DNA from: an uncultured Bacilli bacterium
GTDB taxonomy: Bacteria > Bacillota_I > Bacilli_A > RF39 > UBA660
Reading direction: 5' to 3'
DNA length: 34,196 nucleotides
Assembly (NCBI GenBank): GCA_948629335.1
Contig: CAPHZB010000009.1
Span: 1-34,196 of the forward strand
In this document: positions 7,031-14,992 of the stretch, one piece after another
Numbering within the stretch: the first letter of the stretch is position 1
Layout of the letters: every line of letters begins with the position of its first letter
The notes under the pieces: generated by a model
The model's input: the letters and a program-made list of their open reading frames with translations, nothing else
Database searches by the model: none
Told to the model about the DNA's origin: nothing
Translations under genes and position numbers: made by a program

Positions 7031-9152
7031 AAGAAATGGAAACAAACAAGATTTTGATGGAGAAAAAATTAAAGTAGCAATTCGAAAGAGTGCTGAAAGA
7101 GTGATGATTACATTAACGCCTGAGGCTGAGGATGAGGTAGTTGGAACAGTAGTATCCCTTTTAGAAAATCAAACGACAGAACCAGATATCCAACAAATTC
7201 ATAATTGCGTTGAAGCAGCTTTGGAAAAAGTCAATCCCTTAGTTGCAAAAAGTTATAGGGAATATCGAAATTATAAAAAGGATTTTGTTCATATTCTAGA
7301 TAAAGTATACAAAAAAGCACAAGCTATTAATTATATAGGTGATAAAGAAAATTCGAATACAGATAGTGCTTTAGTATCTACACAAAGAAGTTTAGTTTAT
7401 GGACATTTAAATAAAGAATTGTATCAGAAATTTTTCTTAACGAGCGCTGAGGTAGAAGCCTGTGAAGTAGGTTATATTTATGTGCATGATATGAGTGCTA
7501 GAAGAGATACGATGAATTGTTGTTTATGTGATGTTGGATCTGTTATGAAAGATGGTTTTGAAATGGGAAATCTTTGGTATAATGAGCCAAAGACGCTTGA
7601 TACTGCGTTTGATGTAATGGGGGATGTTATCATTAATACAGCAGCTATGCAATATGGAGGATTTACCGTTCCTGAGGTAGATAGCATTTTAGCGCGTTAT
7701 GCTGAGAAATCTTATGATAAATATTACCAAGAATATAAAGAACTTACTCATCTTGATGAAAACGATGAAGAAGGGGTAGCGAAGGCAAAAGAATGGGCCT
7801 ATAAGAAAACAGAAAGAGAATGTGAACAAGGATACCAAGGAATTGAATACAAATTAAATAGTGTTGGTTCCTCAAGGGGAGATTATCCATTTGTTACATT
7901 TACCTTTGGAGTTGATCCTACCTTCTTTGGAAAAATGGTTTCAAAAACAATATTAAAAACACATGCTAAAGGGCAGGGAAAGAAAGGATACAAACGTCCA
8001 ACCTTATTTCCAAAATTGGTATTTTTATATGATAAAAATGTCCATGGGGAAGGAAAAGAAATGCGTGATTGTTTCTTAGAGGCCGTAGAATGTAGTAAGA
8101 AGACCATGTATCCTGATTATTTATCTTTATCTGGAGAAGGATATGTTCCTGAAATGTACAAGAAATATAAGAAAATAATAAGTCCTATGGGATGTCGAGC
8201 TTTTTTAAGTCCTTATTATGAAAGAGGAGGATTTGAACCAGCGGATGACAAAGATACACCTGTATTTATTGGACGCTTTAATTTGGGGGCAATTTCCCTT
8301 AATTTACCAATGATTTTAGCGAAAGCACGTGATGAAAATAAGGATTTTCATGAAGTATTAGATTATTATTTAGAGATGATAAGAAAAATTCATCTACGTA
8401 CATATGCTTATCTTGCAAAGAAAAAAGCAAGCATTAATCCACTTGCTTTCTGTGAAGGAGGATTTTATAAGGGTCATTTAAAGCCAAATGAATGTATTGA
8501 ACCACTTCTTGAATCAGCAACACTTTCTTTTGGAATTACTGCCTTAAATGAACTACAAGAGTTATATAATGGAAAATCATTAGTAGAAGATGGTGAATTT
8601 GCCTTAGAAACTTTAAAATATATTAATGAAAAGACACAAGAATTTAAGAAGGAAGACCATAAATTATACGCGATTTATGGAACACCAGCTGAGAATCTAT
8701 GTGGACTTCAAGTAGAACAATTCCGTAAAAAATATGGGATTATTAAAGGAGTGTCTGATCGTGAATACGTAAGTAACTCTTTCCACTGTGCTGTATGGGA
8801 AGATATTAACGGAATTCAAAAACAAGATTTAGAAAAAAGATTTTGGGATTATTGTAAAGGTGGGCGTATTCAATATGTTCGTTACAATTTAAATTACAAT
8901 ACAGAAGCGATGATTACTTATATTGAAAGGGCAATGGATTATGGTTTCTATGAAGGCGTTAATCTTTCATTAGCGTACTGTAATCAATGTGGTCATGAGG
9001 AATTAGATATGGATGTTTGTCCAAAATGTGGAAGTGAAGATCTTGTTAAAATTGACAGAATGAATGGATACTTATCTTATTCAAGAGTTCATGGAGATAC
9101 AAGATTAAATAAGGCAAAAATGGTTGAAATTTCAGAAAGGAAGTCTATGTGA
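6999..9152 (+). CDS. nrdD: Anaerobic ribonucleoside-triphosphate reductase
   Basis: NrdD makes deoxyribonucleotides from NTPs without oxygen, using a glycyl radical generated by NrdG. The 717-residue protein has an ATP-cone (about residues 1-95, VIKRNGNKQDFDGEKIKVAI), the active-site region NCCLC (residues 173-177), the thiyl-radical Cys399 in PMGCRAFL, the zinc ligands C661, C664, C674 and C677 (CNQCG and CPKCG) and the glycyl-radical loop RMNGYLSY with Gly690. All needed residues are present, so this is the working copy. The ATG at 6999 follows AAGGAG that lies inside the nrdD1 coding sequence, so translation is probably coupled. The gene ends in TGA, the only intact gene in the window that does. 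Confidence 0.97.
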   Translation: MKTDLKIQVIKRNGNKQDFDGEKIKVAIRKSAERVMITLTPEAEDEVVGTVVSLLENQTTEPDIQQIHNCVEAALEKVNPLVAKSYREYRNYKKDFVHILDKVYKKAQAINYIGDKENSNTDSALVSTQRSLVYGHLNKELYQKFFLTSAEVEACEVGYIYVHDMSARRDTMNCCLCDVGSVMKDGFEMGNLWYNEPKTLDTAFDVMGDVIINTAAMQYGGFTVPEVDSILARYAEKSYDKYYQEYKELTHLDENDEEGVAKAKEWAYKKTERECEQGYQGIEYKLNSVGSSRGDYPFVTFTFGVDPTFFGKMVSKTILKTHAKGQGKKGYKRPTLFPKLVFLYDKNVHGEGKEMRDCFLEAVECSKKTMYPDYLSLSGEGYVPEMYKKYKKIISPMGCRAFLSPYYERGGFEPADDKDTPVFIGRFNLGAISLNLPMILAKARDENKDFHEVLDYYLEMIRKIHLRTYAYLAKKKASINPLAFCEGGFYKGHLKPNECIEPLLESATLSFGITALNELQELYNGKSLVEDGEFALETLKYINEKTQEFKKEDHKLYAIYGTPAENLCGLQVEQFRKKYGIIKGVSDREYVSNSFHCAVWEDINGIQKQDLEKRFWDYCKGGRIQYVRYNLNYNTEAMITYIERAMDYGFYEGVNLSLAYCNQCGHEELDMDVCPKCGSEDLVKIDRMNGYLSYSRVHGDTRLNKAKMVEISERKSM

Positions 9153-9676
9153 TGCGGTACCATAATATAACACATGCTGATATGTTAAATGGAGAAGGAC
9201 TTCGCGTTGTACTTTGGGTAAGTGGTTGTGCGCACCACTGCCCAGGGTGTCAAAATGCAACAACTTGGGATGAAAATGATGGAGTTCTTTTCGATGATGA
9301 TGCAATTAATGAAATTTATAATGATTTAAAAGAAGATTGGTGTAGGGGACTTACTTTATCAGGAGGGGATCCTTTATTCTTAAAAAACAGAAAAACGATT
9401 CGTAATTTAGTATTAACATGTAAGAATTTATATCCTACTAAAACCATTTGGTGTTATACAGGCTATAGTTTTGAGGAACTATTAGAACAAAAAGAGAATG
9501 ATTCTGATTTAAAAGATATATTAGAACACATTGATATTTTATGTGATGGCAAATTTATTTTAAAACTTGCTGATGAGAAAACAAAATATGTAGGTTCTAC
9601 GAATCAAAGAATTATTGATGTGCCAAAAAGTTTAAAAGGGGATAAAGTGGTTTTATGGAAGGAGAAGATTAAATAA
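9152..9676 (+). CDS. nrdG: Anaerobic NrdD-activating radical SAM enzyme
   Basis: NrdG uses S-adenosylmethionine and a [4Fe-4S] cluster to place the glycyl radical on NrdD. The 174-residue product carries the cluster-binding CAHHCPGC (Cys26, Cys30, Cys33), the TLSGGDPL motif typical of the family, and NITHADMLNGEGLR at the N-terminus. The ATG at 9152 overlaps the nrdD stop as TGATG and is preceded by AAAGGAAG; a GTG at 9149 is a less likely start. It ends as TAATG into dut. Its size is normal for NrdG (150-180 residues). Confidence 0.96.
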   Translation: MRYHNITHADMLNGEGLRVVLWVSGCAHHCPGCQNATTWDENDGVLFDDDAINEIYNDLKEDWCRGLTLSGGDPLFLKNRKTIRNLVLTCKNLYPTKTIWCYTGYSFEELLEQKENDSDLKDILEHIDILCDGKFILKLADEKTKYVGSTNQRIIDVPKSLKGDKVVLWKEKIK

Positions 9677-10143
9677 TGGAAGAAAAAAGAATAAGAGGAT
9701 TTGAAATAGCTAAAGGATATGAAGATAAAGATATTCATCTTCCTATTCGTAAAACAAAATATGCAGCAGGTTATGATGTAGAGGCTGCAGAAGATGTTGT
9801 AATCCCGCCATTTCAGTTTGGAGGAAAGCCAACACTAATTCCAACAGGCTTAAAGGCCTATTGTGGTGAAGATGAATTTTACATGCTTGTAAATAGGAGC
9901 TCTGGGCCAAAAAAAGGTTTTGTTATGGCGAATAGTATAGGAATTATTGATGCAGATTATTATAATAATGAATCAAATGATGGACACTTCTATTTTCAAT
10001 ATTACAATTTTTTAGACCAGGAGCTTGTGATTAAAAAGGGTGATGTCATTGGACAAGTCATATTCCAAAAGTATCTAGTTGTAGATGATGATCAGTCTGA
10101 AGGAATTCGAACTGGTGGCTTTGGAACTACGGATAAAAAATAG
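9676..10143 (+). CDS. dut: dUTP diphosphatase (trimeric type)
   Basis: This 155-residue protein has the five dUTPase motifs: AGYD (31-34), RSSGPKKG (74-81), NSIGIIDADYYNN (86-98, with the catalytic Asp), GQVIFQKY (127-134) and the Gly-rich C-terminal RTGGFGTT (145-152). It hydrolyses dUTP to dUMP, which keeps uracil out of DNA and feeds dTMP synthesis. The ATG overlaps the nrdG stop by one base, and GGAAGGAG lies inside nrdG. Placing dut last in the nrd operon couples dNTP production to dUTP removal. The related dCTP deaminases have a different active-site pattern, so dut is preferred. Confidence 0.9.
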   Translation: MEEKRIRGFEIAKGYEDKDIHLPIRKTKYAAGYDVEAAEDVVIPPFQFGGKPTLIPTGLKAYCGEDEFYMLVNRSSGPKKGFVMANSIGIIDADYYNNESNDGHFYFQYYNFLDQELVIKKGDVIGQVIFQKYLVVDDDQSEGIRTGGFGTTDKK

Positions 10144-10196
10144 TATGAATTTTCCTTTCTTTTAAAAAAAACGAAATTCCATTTTTCATACTTATT
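10142..10196 (+). terminator. Possible terminator of the nrd operon
   Basis: An 8-bp stem AGTATGAA/TTCATACT (10142-10149 with 10185-10192) closes a long AT-rich loop and is followed by TATTTATT. The loop is large and the tail impure, so the terminator call is weak. Confidence 0.3.
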
Positions 10197-10227
10197 TATT
10201 GAATAAAAGAAAGGAATGATTAGAATA

Positions 10228-11757
10228 ATGAAAGTATACGTAAAAAAAGGGGAAAGTGGATCTATTTTACTAGGTGCAATCGTTATTCTTTTTTTCTTTC
10301 TTTTCTCCACTTTTATTTTCAAAGGTTTTATAGAACAATTTCATGGAGTATATGATTTAGATACATTTATGAATGTTTTCAAAGAACAGGGGATTTTTGT
10401 TCTTTTTGGTATCGTCTTTTTTGGATTTGCAGTTTTCTCTCTTTTTTCTCTATTAAAAAAGCCAAAGAAATTTAGGGCAAAATTACTTAATAAGGAAAAT
10501 GAAATCTATTTAGGAAAAGAAATTACTTATATGAAATTTAAAATAAACCAGAATGGACAAGATTATAATAGTTCAAAACTTACGGATACTTATACTTGTT
10601 ACACAAAAGGACCTAATGATTTTCAGATACAACAAGATTATATAATAGAAATTAAAGAATTTTATTGGAAAATAAATAGAGTTGATTTTGTAAAGGATAA
10701 CAGTGAATTAAAAGAAAATGCTACGCTTCCTACTATTTCATTATTTCCAGTCTTTTTAGGGATTGAATTTATTTTTGGAAGTGGAGCCATTTTTACCTTA
10801 TTAGATCTTTTTTATCGCATACAAAAAGGCTCTTTTGATAGTTATCTTTCTTATTTTATTGTTCTAATAATATGCTTTTTTTCCTGTATATATACTGTCC
10901 ATATATATAACCGTTGGAATGCTGACAATAAAAATTCTAAAAAAACGAATGCATTTACTTCCTTAAATCATATAAAGCCTTTAGAATTAAATAAGCCAGT
11001 AAAAGTTCCAAATTTAATTTTAAGGCAAAATCTTTTCAACATGATTTTCTCATTTGTTATTTGGTATGGTATGATCTTTCTTGTTTGTTGTTTAGGAAAT
11101 AAGGCTTTAGTTATCCAAAACTTTTTGGATTCATTTTTTCCGTGTTTGCTACCTATTGTTTTTGTTGAATTTGTTCAATTGTTAAGAGCAATATCTTATT
11201 GTAGTTATGATAAGAGATTAATTAAAAAATTATCATTTAAAATTTTATCAGAACCAGATATTGTTAAGAATACAAATTATAGGATTTTAAGGGTAAATAA
11301 AGTTTATGAAAAATATTTTATTATCGATGGTAACAACACTCTTTTGTATAAAATACAAAGATATGGATATTTTGGACGAAAATATATAATTAGTGATCCG
11401 ATGGATTATAAAGTAGGACAAATAGATAAAAAACATAATTTAACTATTGAATATATTGTGAGAATGGTAAATAAGGCTCCTTTTTCTGTAAGGAAGAAGG
11501 TGCAAATGTCTTATAATTATGTGGTGAATGGACTAGACTATGTTGTTGTGGGAGGAACTAGTGCATTTTCAAATATTATTTGTGATAAAAATGGAGGGGA
11601 AATCGCAAGTATCACTGCACAAAAACATGGGAAATTCTATGAACTTGGAAATACAGAAGTAGTGATTATGACTAAACTTGCTTCAAGGGAAGAAATTCTT
11701 TTTATTTCTTTATGTGTAACAATGGGAAATTTCTACTGGAAAGGGAAAAATATTTAA
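10228..11757 (+). CDS. Membrane protein, possible LURP-one-like C-terminus
   Basis: The product has 509 residues and no certain function. Hydrophobic segments lie at about residues 12-31 and 55-78 (counting from this ATG), two more at about 170-190 and 200-225, and two near 270-320. The C-terminal 180 residues are soluble and beta-rich. They contain ILRVNKVYEKYFIIDGNNTLLYKIQRYG and later FSNIICDKNGGEIASI...HGKFYELGNTEVVIMTK, a pattern like LURP-one/Tubby C-terminal domains that bind membranes, though that is inference. The ATG at 10228 is 12 bases after AAGGA; the ATG at 10216 touches that site and is less suitable. It lies 84 bases after dut and may be separate from the nrd operon. Confidence 0.75.
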   Translation: MKVYVKKGESGSILLGAIVILFFFLFSTFIFKGFIEQFHGVYDLDTFMNVFKEQGIFVLFGIVFFGFAVFSLFSLLKKPKKFRAKLLNKENEIYLGKEITYMKFKINQNGQDYNSSKLTDTYTCYTKGPNDFQIQQDYIIEIKEFYWKINRVDFVKDNSELKENATLPTISLFPVFLGIEFIFGSGAIFTLLDLFYRIQKGSFDSYLSYFIVLIICFFSCIYTVHIYNRWNADNKNSKKTNAFTSLNHIKPLELNKPVKVPNLILRQNLFNMIFSFVIWYGMIFLVCCLGNKALVIQNFLDSFFPCLLPIVFVEFVQLLRAISYCSYDKRLIKKLSFKILSEPDIVKNTNYRILRVNKVYEKYFIIDGNNTLLYKIQRYGYFGRKYIISDPMDYKVGQIDKKHNLTIEYIVRMVNKAPFSVRKKVQMSYNYVVNGLDYVVVGGTSAFSNIICDKNGGEIASITAQKHGKFYELGNTEVVIMTKLASREEILFISLCVTMGNFYWKGKNI

Positions 11758-11758
11758 G

Positions 11759-11774
11759 ATGATTAAATAATCAT
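11759..11774. repeat. Small inverted repeat ATGATT-AAAT-AATCAT
   Basis: A 6-bp inverted repeat with a 4-base loop lies directly after the stop of the membrane protein gene. It is AT-rich and lacks a T-run, so it is more likely a weak hairpin or protein site than a terminator. Confidence 0.3.
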
Positions 11775-11819
11775 TGATAGTGTTGTAGAAAAATGCGAAA
11801 AGGAGAATTTAGAAGATTT

Positions 11820-12275
11820 ATGAATCAATTAAAAAGTATTAGATACTATGAATTAAAAAAATTCATTAAATGGACACTTCTTTTTCTTTGGCTTAGTTTT
11901 ATTTTCTATATGTCCAATCAAACAGGGACTACCTCAAGTGGGATGAGTGATGGAATATTTCATTCTATGTGTAAGATTTTACCTATCTTAGAAAATGGAA
12001 AAGAAATAGTAATCGTTCTTATTCGAAAAAGCGCCCATGTACTTGAATATGTGATTCTAGGTGTCCTTACATTGGAAGTGGTAAAGGAATATACAAACGA
12101 TATAAAGAAAACAACTATAATAAGTCTTCTACTTTGTCTTTTATTTGCACTCTTAGATGAGTTTCATCAACTCTTTTTAGTAGGTAGAGCAGGAAAAATA
12201 ACAGATGTTTTGATTGATAGTATTGGCTATGTTTTAGCAATTTGTTTTTTCTACTTTTTAAGAAGGAATAAATAG
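11820..12275 (+). CDS. VanZ-like membrane protein
   Basis: VanZ-like proteins are small integral membrane proteins, named after the teicoplanin-resistance gene vanZ, whose general role is uncertain. The 151-residue product shows the family signature: FYMSNQTGTTSSGMSDG after the first helix, then IRKSAHVLEYVILGVLTLEV, LLCLLFALLDEFHQLF and GRAGKITDVLIDSIGYVL. These conserved His, Glu and Asp residues face four predicted membrane helices. I prefer the ATG at 11820, which follows AGAAGA; the ATG at 11793 adds nine residues and has no ribosome-binding site, though AAAAGGAG sits between the two. It does not by itself indicate glycopeptide resistance. Confidence 0.88.
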   Translation: MNQLKSIRYYELKKFIKWTLLFLWLSFIFYMSNQTGTTSSGMSDGIFHSMCKILPILENGKEIVIVLIRKSAHVLEYVILGVLTLEVVKEYTNDIKKTTIISLLLCLLFALLDEFHQLFLVGRAGKITDVLIDSIGYVLAICFFYFLRRNK

Positions 12276-12336
12276 GGTATCGATTATATGGGGAGGCGAA
12301 TAGGGCTTATACCCAAAATATAGAAAAAACAATTAA

Positions 12337-12480
12337 ATAGTTGAAAAATTAAAATTATTGAATGTCTTAGAATTAGATAGTTTTATTAATCTTATCAAAG
12401 GTGATATTGAGACAGTTGAAAATGCCGTTATCTATGATTATAGTAATGGTCTAACTGAGGTTTTTAACAACAAAACGAAA
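12337..12480 (+). pseudogene. Relic of an ISL3-type transposase C-terminus
   Basis: The frame at 12337-12480 reads ...LDSFINLIKGDIETVENAV..., then YSNGLTEVFNNKTK. The tail matches the C-terminal signature SNG-x-x-EG-x-NNK-x-KV of ISL3-type transposases (DDE_Tnp_ISL3). No start codon and no N-terminal part is present, so only about 48 codons remain. The reading frame continues without a break into the next relic, so the exact junction (about 12475-12490) is uncertain. No terminal repeats of the IS are visible. Confidence 0.6.
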
Positions 12481-12918
12481 GTTATAAAAGATGAATATTT
12501 CAATGTTGTAAATGATGAAAACCTAATGTAAAATCATGAAAAAAGAAAGAAGAGAACAACTTATTTTACTATCAAAGATAAGGGAATATTATGGTTTATT
12601 CCTATAAGTTCTAAAGTAGATAAAAAGCAAAGAATGATTGATAAAAAAATAGAAAAATATGTTTTTTGTAATACAATCATAGTTAGAAAAATTGCGGATG
12701 AAGATACTGCAATATTACTTCAAAATGCATTTCTAACATTAGAAAAGTATATCGATTATGTGCATACGGTAGATGGTGTTCCTTTAAAGATTCCAACTAA
12801 TCTACAAAATGAAATAAGTTTATTTAAAAATATGTTAGAATTAAAGAAAAGGGGAATAAATTTATTTTTTACTGATATAGATGTCTTGAAGCAGCAAATG
12901 TTAAAAGAACTAAAATAA
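12481..12918 (+). pseudogene. CptN-like type III toxin, interrupted by TAA
   Basis: The frame reads VIKDEYFNVVNDENLM, TAA at 12529, NHEKRKKRTTYFTIKDKGILWFIPISSKVDK, then KCDT-like FCNTIIV, FLLQN-like ILLQNAF, LEKYIDYVHTVDGVPLKIP, and KKRGINLFFTDIDVL. I recognise this from memory as the pattern of CptN-type (CptIN) endoribonuclease toxins, whose antitoxin is a repeated RNA upstream. No start Met precedes the first segment and one stop codon breaks it, so the toxin is probably dead. A shorter ORF from the ATG at 12634 (94 residues) is what a gene finder would call. No antitoxin RNA repeats are seen upstream, where the transposase relic now lies. No database check was possible. Confidence 0.55.
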
Positions 12919-13032
12919 GTAATTAAATATAACTCATTTTAGTTAATTAATCTTTTATAGGCATCTTCTAAAAATAAATGTTTTTATTATAAACTAGAAT
13001 TTTCCTAAACAAAAAATTTTCCAATCGGAAAC

Positions 13033-13061
13033 TTGCATAAAACAAAAGAATTTAGTATAAT
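13033..13061 (+). promoter_or_regulatory. Strong promoter of the small antisense RNA
   Basis: TTGCAT (13033-13038) and TATAAT (13056-13061) are separated by 17 bases. RNA would start near 13068. No ORF follows in this direction before the terminator at 13146-13188, so a small RNA is implied. Confidence 0.65.
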
Positions 13062-13067
13062 GTATAC

Positions 13068-13188
13068 AGATGGAAGAAGTTCCATACAATAAAAAAGAGA
13101 TACGTAGAACTTTGGTAGGTTAAGCGTTGTCTCTATCTAATTGATAAAGAAAACGCTATTGACTTAGTTGCCAAGCGTTTTCTTTTTT
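13068..13188 (+). ncRNA. Putative type I antitoxin RNA
   Basis: The segment from the predicted start near 13068 to the terminator at 13146-13188 is about 120 nt, has no ORF with a start signal, and converges on the toxin-like ORF on the minus strand. Its 3' end overlaps the 3' end of the predicted toxin mRNA. Its 5' part has AGTTCCATACA (13078-13088), a near-copy of AGTTCATACA (13306-13315) in the toxin leader region. The two RNAs can therefore pair at both ends, as in the par/Fst system of Enterococcus. Expression and function are inferred. Confidence 0.5.
13146..13188. terminator. Shared two-way Rho-independent terminator
   Basis: A perfect 12-bp stem (13146-13157 with 13174-13185; core GAAAACGCT/AGCGTTTTC) has T-rich tails on both sides. 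It can end the small RNA on the plus strand and the toxin mRNA on the minus strand. The toxin stop codon overlaps its right edge. Confidence 0.75.
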
Positions 13189-13255
13189 AGTCTTTGTTTT
13201 TTGGTTTTAGATCTAGAAGCAAAATTAGAATAATTAATATTACTAAATATTCCAT
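13187..13255 (-). CDS. Tiny hydrophobic peptide, putative type I toxin
   Basis: A 22-residue ORF begins MEYLVILIILIL and ends DLKPKNKD, so it is one short membrane helix with a charged tail, the build of type I toxins such as Fst, TxpA and BsrG. It does not match any named family I know. The ATG at 13255 follows GGAAAGGG at 4-5 bases. An overlapping frame starting at the ATG 13270 (MWKGIHGIF..., 35 residues, basic and not membrane-like) has a better site, GAGGTG, that a small hairpin (13280-13295) could hide. The two frames could be coupled. The gene is read from a promoter at 13329-13357 towards the antisense RNA. Confidence 0.45.
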   Translation of the reverse strand: MEYLVILIILILLLDLKPKNKD

Positions 13256-13328
13256 GAATCCCTTTCCACATAGACATCACCTCACTTTCATGAGGAACGC
13301 TTAACAGTTCATACATATCTCTATATTC

Positions 13329-13357
13329 ATTATACTATTCATTGGACTATAAGTAAA
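13329..13357 (-). promoter_or_regulatory. Promoter of the putative toxin mRNA
   Basis: On the minus strand, TTTACT (13357-13352) and TATAAT (13334-13329) are 17 bases apart, with RNA starting near 13322. The leader of about 67 nt contains a CCTCA/TGAGG hairpin (13280-13295) that covers a ribosome-binding site, and a segment complementary to the 5' part of the antisense RNA. Confidence 0.6.
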
Positions 13358-13399
13358 TATTTCTGCCTTGTTTCACAAAGAATTCTGAATTGGAAAATT

Positions 13400-13895
13400 T
13401 TAGTTTATGAGTTACAATTAGGGGGTAATAGTCATACTCCATTTTTTAATACCTTCTTTTCTATGATGTTTGCCTTCAAGCTTCTTCATTTATAATTTTG
13501 TACATTTCATTCATTTTTGTATTTTCTAACTTTGCCACTAATTTGATACCTTTCTCTTATAAATTTTAAACAAATATCCATTTTTTCTAATAGAAATCCA
13601 TTCCATATATTTTCTAATCTCACCCATAGTCGTTTTGGGATTATATTTTGAATGATAGGGTGGATAATAAATTAATTTGATTGATTTCATTGCTTCAAGC
13701 AATAGATATTAGTAGGGATGGAATTTATTTAAATGAAGGGAACATCAGAAAATGGCAGGTTTGGTAGAAGTGAGGATTTAAGAAGTAAATTAGATTATTT
13801 AAGAATGCTTAGGGAAGAAATAAATTATTATGTATAAGAGGAATTTTACAATATAAAGTTAATAGGAAATATAACAAGAGTAGTAGAAAATACAA
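13400..13895. other. Gene-free accessory stretch
   Basis: About 500 bases hold no credible gene. A 34-codon ORF at 13733-13837 (MKGTSENGRFGRSED...) has no ribosome-binding site and no recognised family. The region lies between decayed toxin and transposase relics and an unknown gene, so eroded accessory DNA is likely. Confidence 0.4.
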
Positions 13896-13896
13896 A

Positions 13897-13937
13897 TAAA
13901 AAGAACCCAAGAGATGATTCTTTGTTCTTTAATCTTT
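13897..13937 (-). terminator. Terminator of the gene at 13929-14669
   Basis: An imperfect stem of about 12 bp (AAAGAACCCAAGA with TCTTTGTTCTTT) overlaps the stop codon region and is followed on the minus strand by CTTTTTATTT. Confidence 0.5.
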
Positions 13938-14669
13938 ATGATTTAAAAGGAGCCTTATGCCTTCTCTTTGCTTAATTTTTTGAACCTGCACCTTTGTGTT
14001 ATATTCTGTTTTTCTATCTTCTATGTAATGGTATATATTTTCATAATCGTCTTTTGTTTGTAATGGAATCAATATATTTTTTGAGTGGCTGAATATAACA
14101 GTAGGAAAATTCTCCTCTTTTCTTAATAAGGCAATTAAAGTTTCATATTCTGTATTTCCAAATGCGTCTTCTCCAATAAACACCTGATCTATGATTTGAA
14201 AATAGGGTGTACCTTCTATGATCACCTTTTCAAATTTTACTATTTCTTCCATGCCAAGTAATGAGTGGATGTCATACTTCTTTTCTGCATCATAGATAAA
14301 ATCACTTTTTTGTGTATCATCAGACGGAATTAAGAATCTTGTTCCTATTCTTTTTAAAGGAAAATTATAAAGATTATCTATATTTCTTACCTGTTCATAA
14401 AGGACTTCTGGGTATCCTTTTTCTAGTGTGATATGTTGAAATGTAACATTTCGGCTTTTTTTGTCTACACTCTTGTCACAATTTTCAGTTGTAAAGACAA
14501 ATTCATTTTTCTCTACTTGTATAACGAAATCAGGATTTTTTATATAAAGTAGCGGTTTATTCGCTTTTAATAGAACAGCATTTTTCTTATCTATAGTGTA
14601 TCCTATAGAATAAGGTGCATTATACTCTAATGAAACATATTTCATTTTATTTTTATATTTTTTTTGCAT
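13929..14669 (-). CDS. Hypothetical protein
   Basis: I do not recognise this 246-residue protein. It has no signal peptide or membrane helix. The N-terminus is basic (MQKKYKNKMKYVSLEYNAPY) and the body alternates short hydrophobic and charged stretches, suggesting a beta-rich soluble fold (NAVLLKANKPLLYIKNPDFVIQ, YFQIIDQVFIGEDAFGNTEYETLIALL). It has one Cys and no obvious catalytic motif. The ATG at 14669 has AAAGGA nine bases upstream. It stands alone on the minus strand with its own terminator, next to mobile-element debris, so it could be accessory. Confidence 0.7.
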   Translation of the reverse strand: MQKKYKNKMKYVSLEYNAPYSIGYTIDKKNAVLLKANKPLLYIKNPDFVIQVEKNEFVFTTENCDKSVDKKSRNVTFQHITLEKGYPEVLYEQVRNIDNLYNFPLKRIGTRFLIPSDDTQKSDFIYDAEKKYDIHSLLGMEEIVKFEKVIIEGTPYFQIIDQVFIGEDAFGNTEYETLIALLRKEENFPTVIFSHSKNILIPLQTKDDYENIYHYIEDRKTEYNTKVQVQKIKQREGIRLLLNHKD

Positions 14670-14937
14670 ATATTTTTATCCTTTCTTAAACAACATATTA
14701 TATTGTAACATATTTATGTTTCATAATTATAAAAAATTTATTTTTATCCTATTATTAGCTCTATAAGAAATGTATCTTTCAAAAAGAATTAGGAAATATC
14801 AAAATTACTTATAATTTTAAAATACCTTATGCAAGAAAGTTATCATTAGTCTCTATATAATTTAAGATATTAATAAAGAAATAACAACTAAATTTATTTT
14901 GTTTTTGCACGTATAGGCGTACGACTTTTTTTTTACA

Positions 14938-14965
14938 TTGACAAAAGGAATTTTGATGGTAAAAT
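14938..14965 (+). promoter_or_regulatory. Promoter of the first pilin and collar gene
   Basis: TTGACA (14938-14943) and TAAAAT (14960-14965) are 16 bases apart. The ribosome-binding site AGGAG lies at 14979-14983. The rest of 14670-14937 is AT-rich, and I see nothing in it. Confidence 0.6.
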
Positions 14966-14992
14966 GGAAGTAGAAAGTAGGAGTTTAGAAAG

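Noticed and set aside
11820..12275. VanZ-like gene as an antibiotic-resistance marker
   Set aside because: VanZ-like proteins are common outside resistance clusters and no van genes are nearby.
13733..13837. 34-codon ORF in the gene-free stretch
   Set aside because: It has no ribosome-binding site, matches no known family, and lies in an area of decay.
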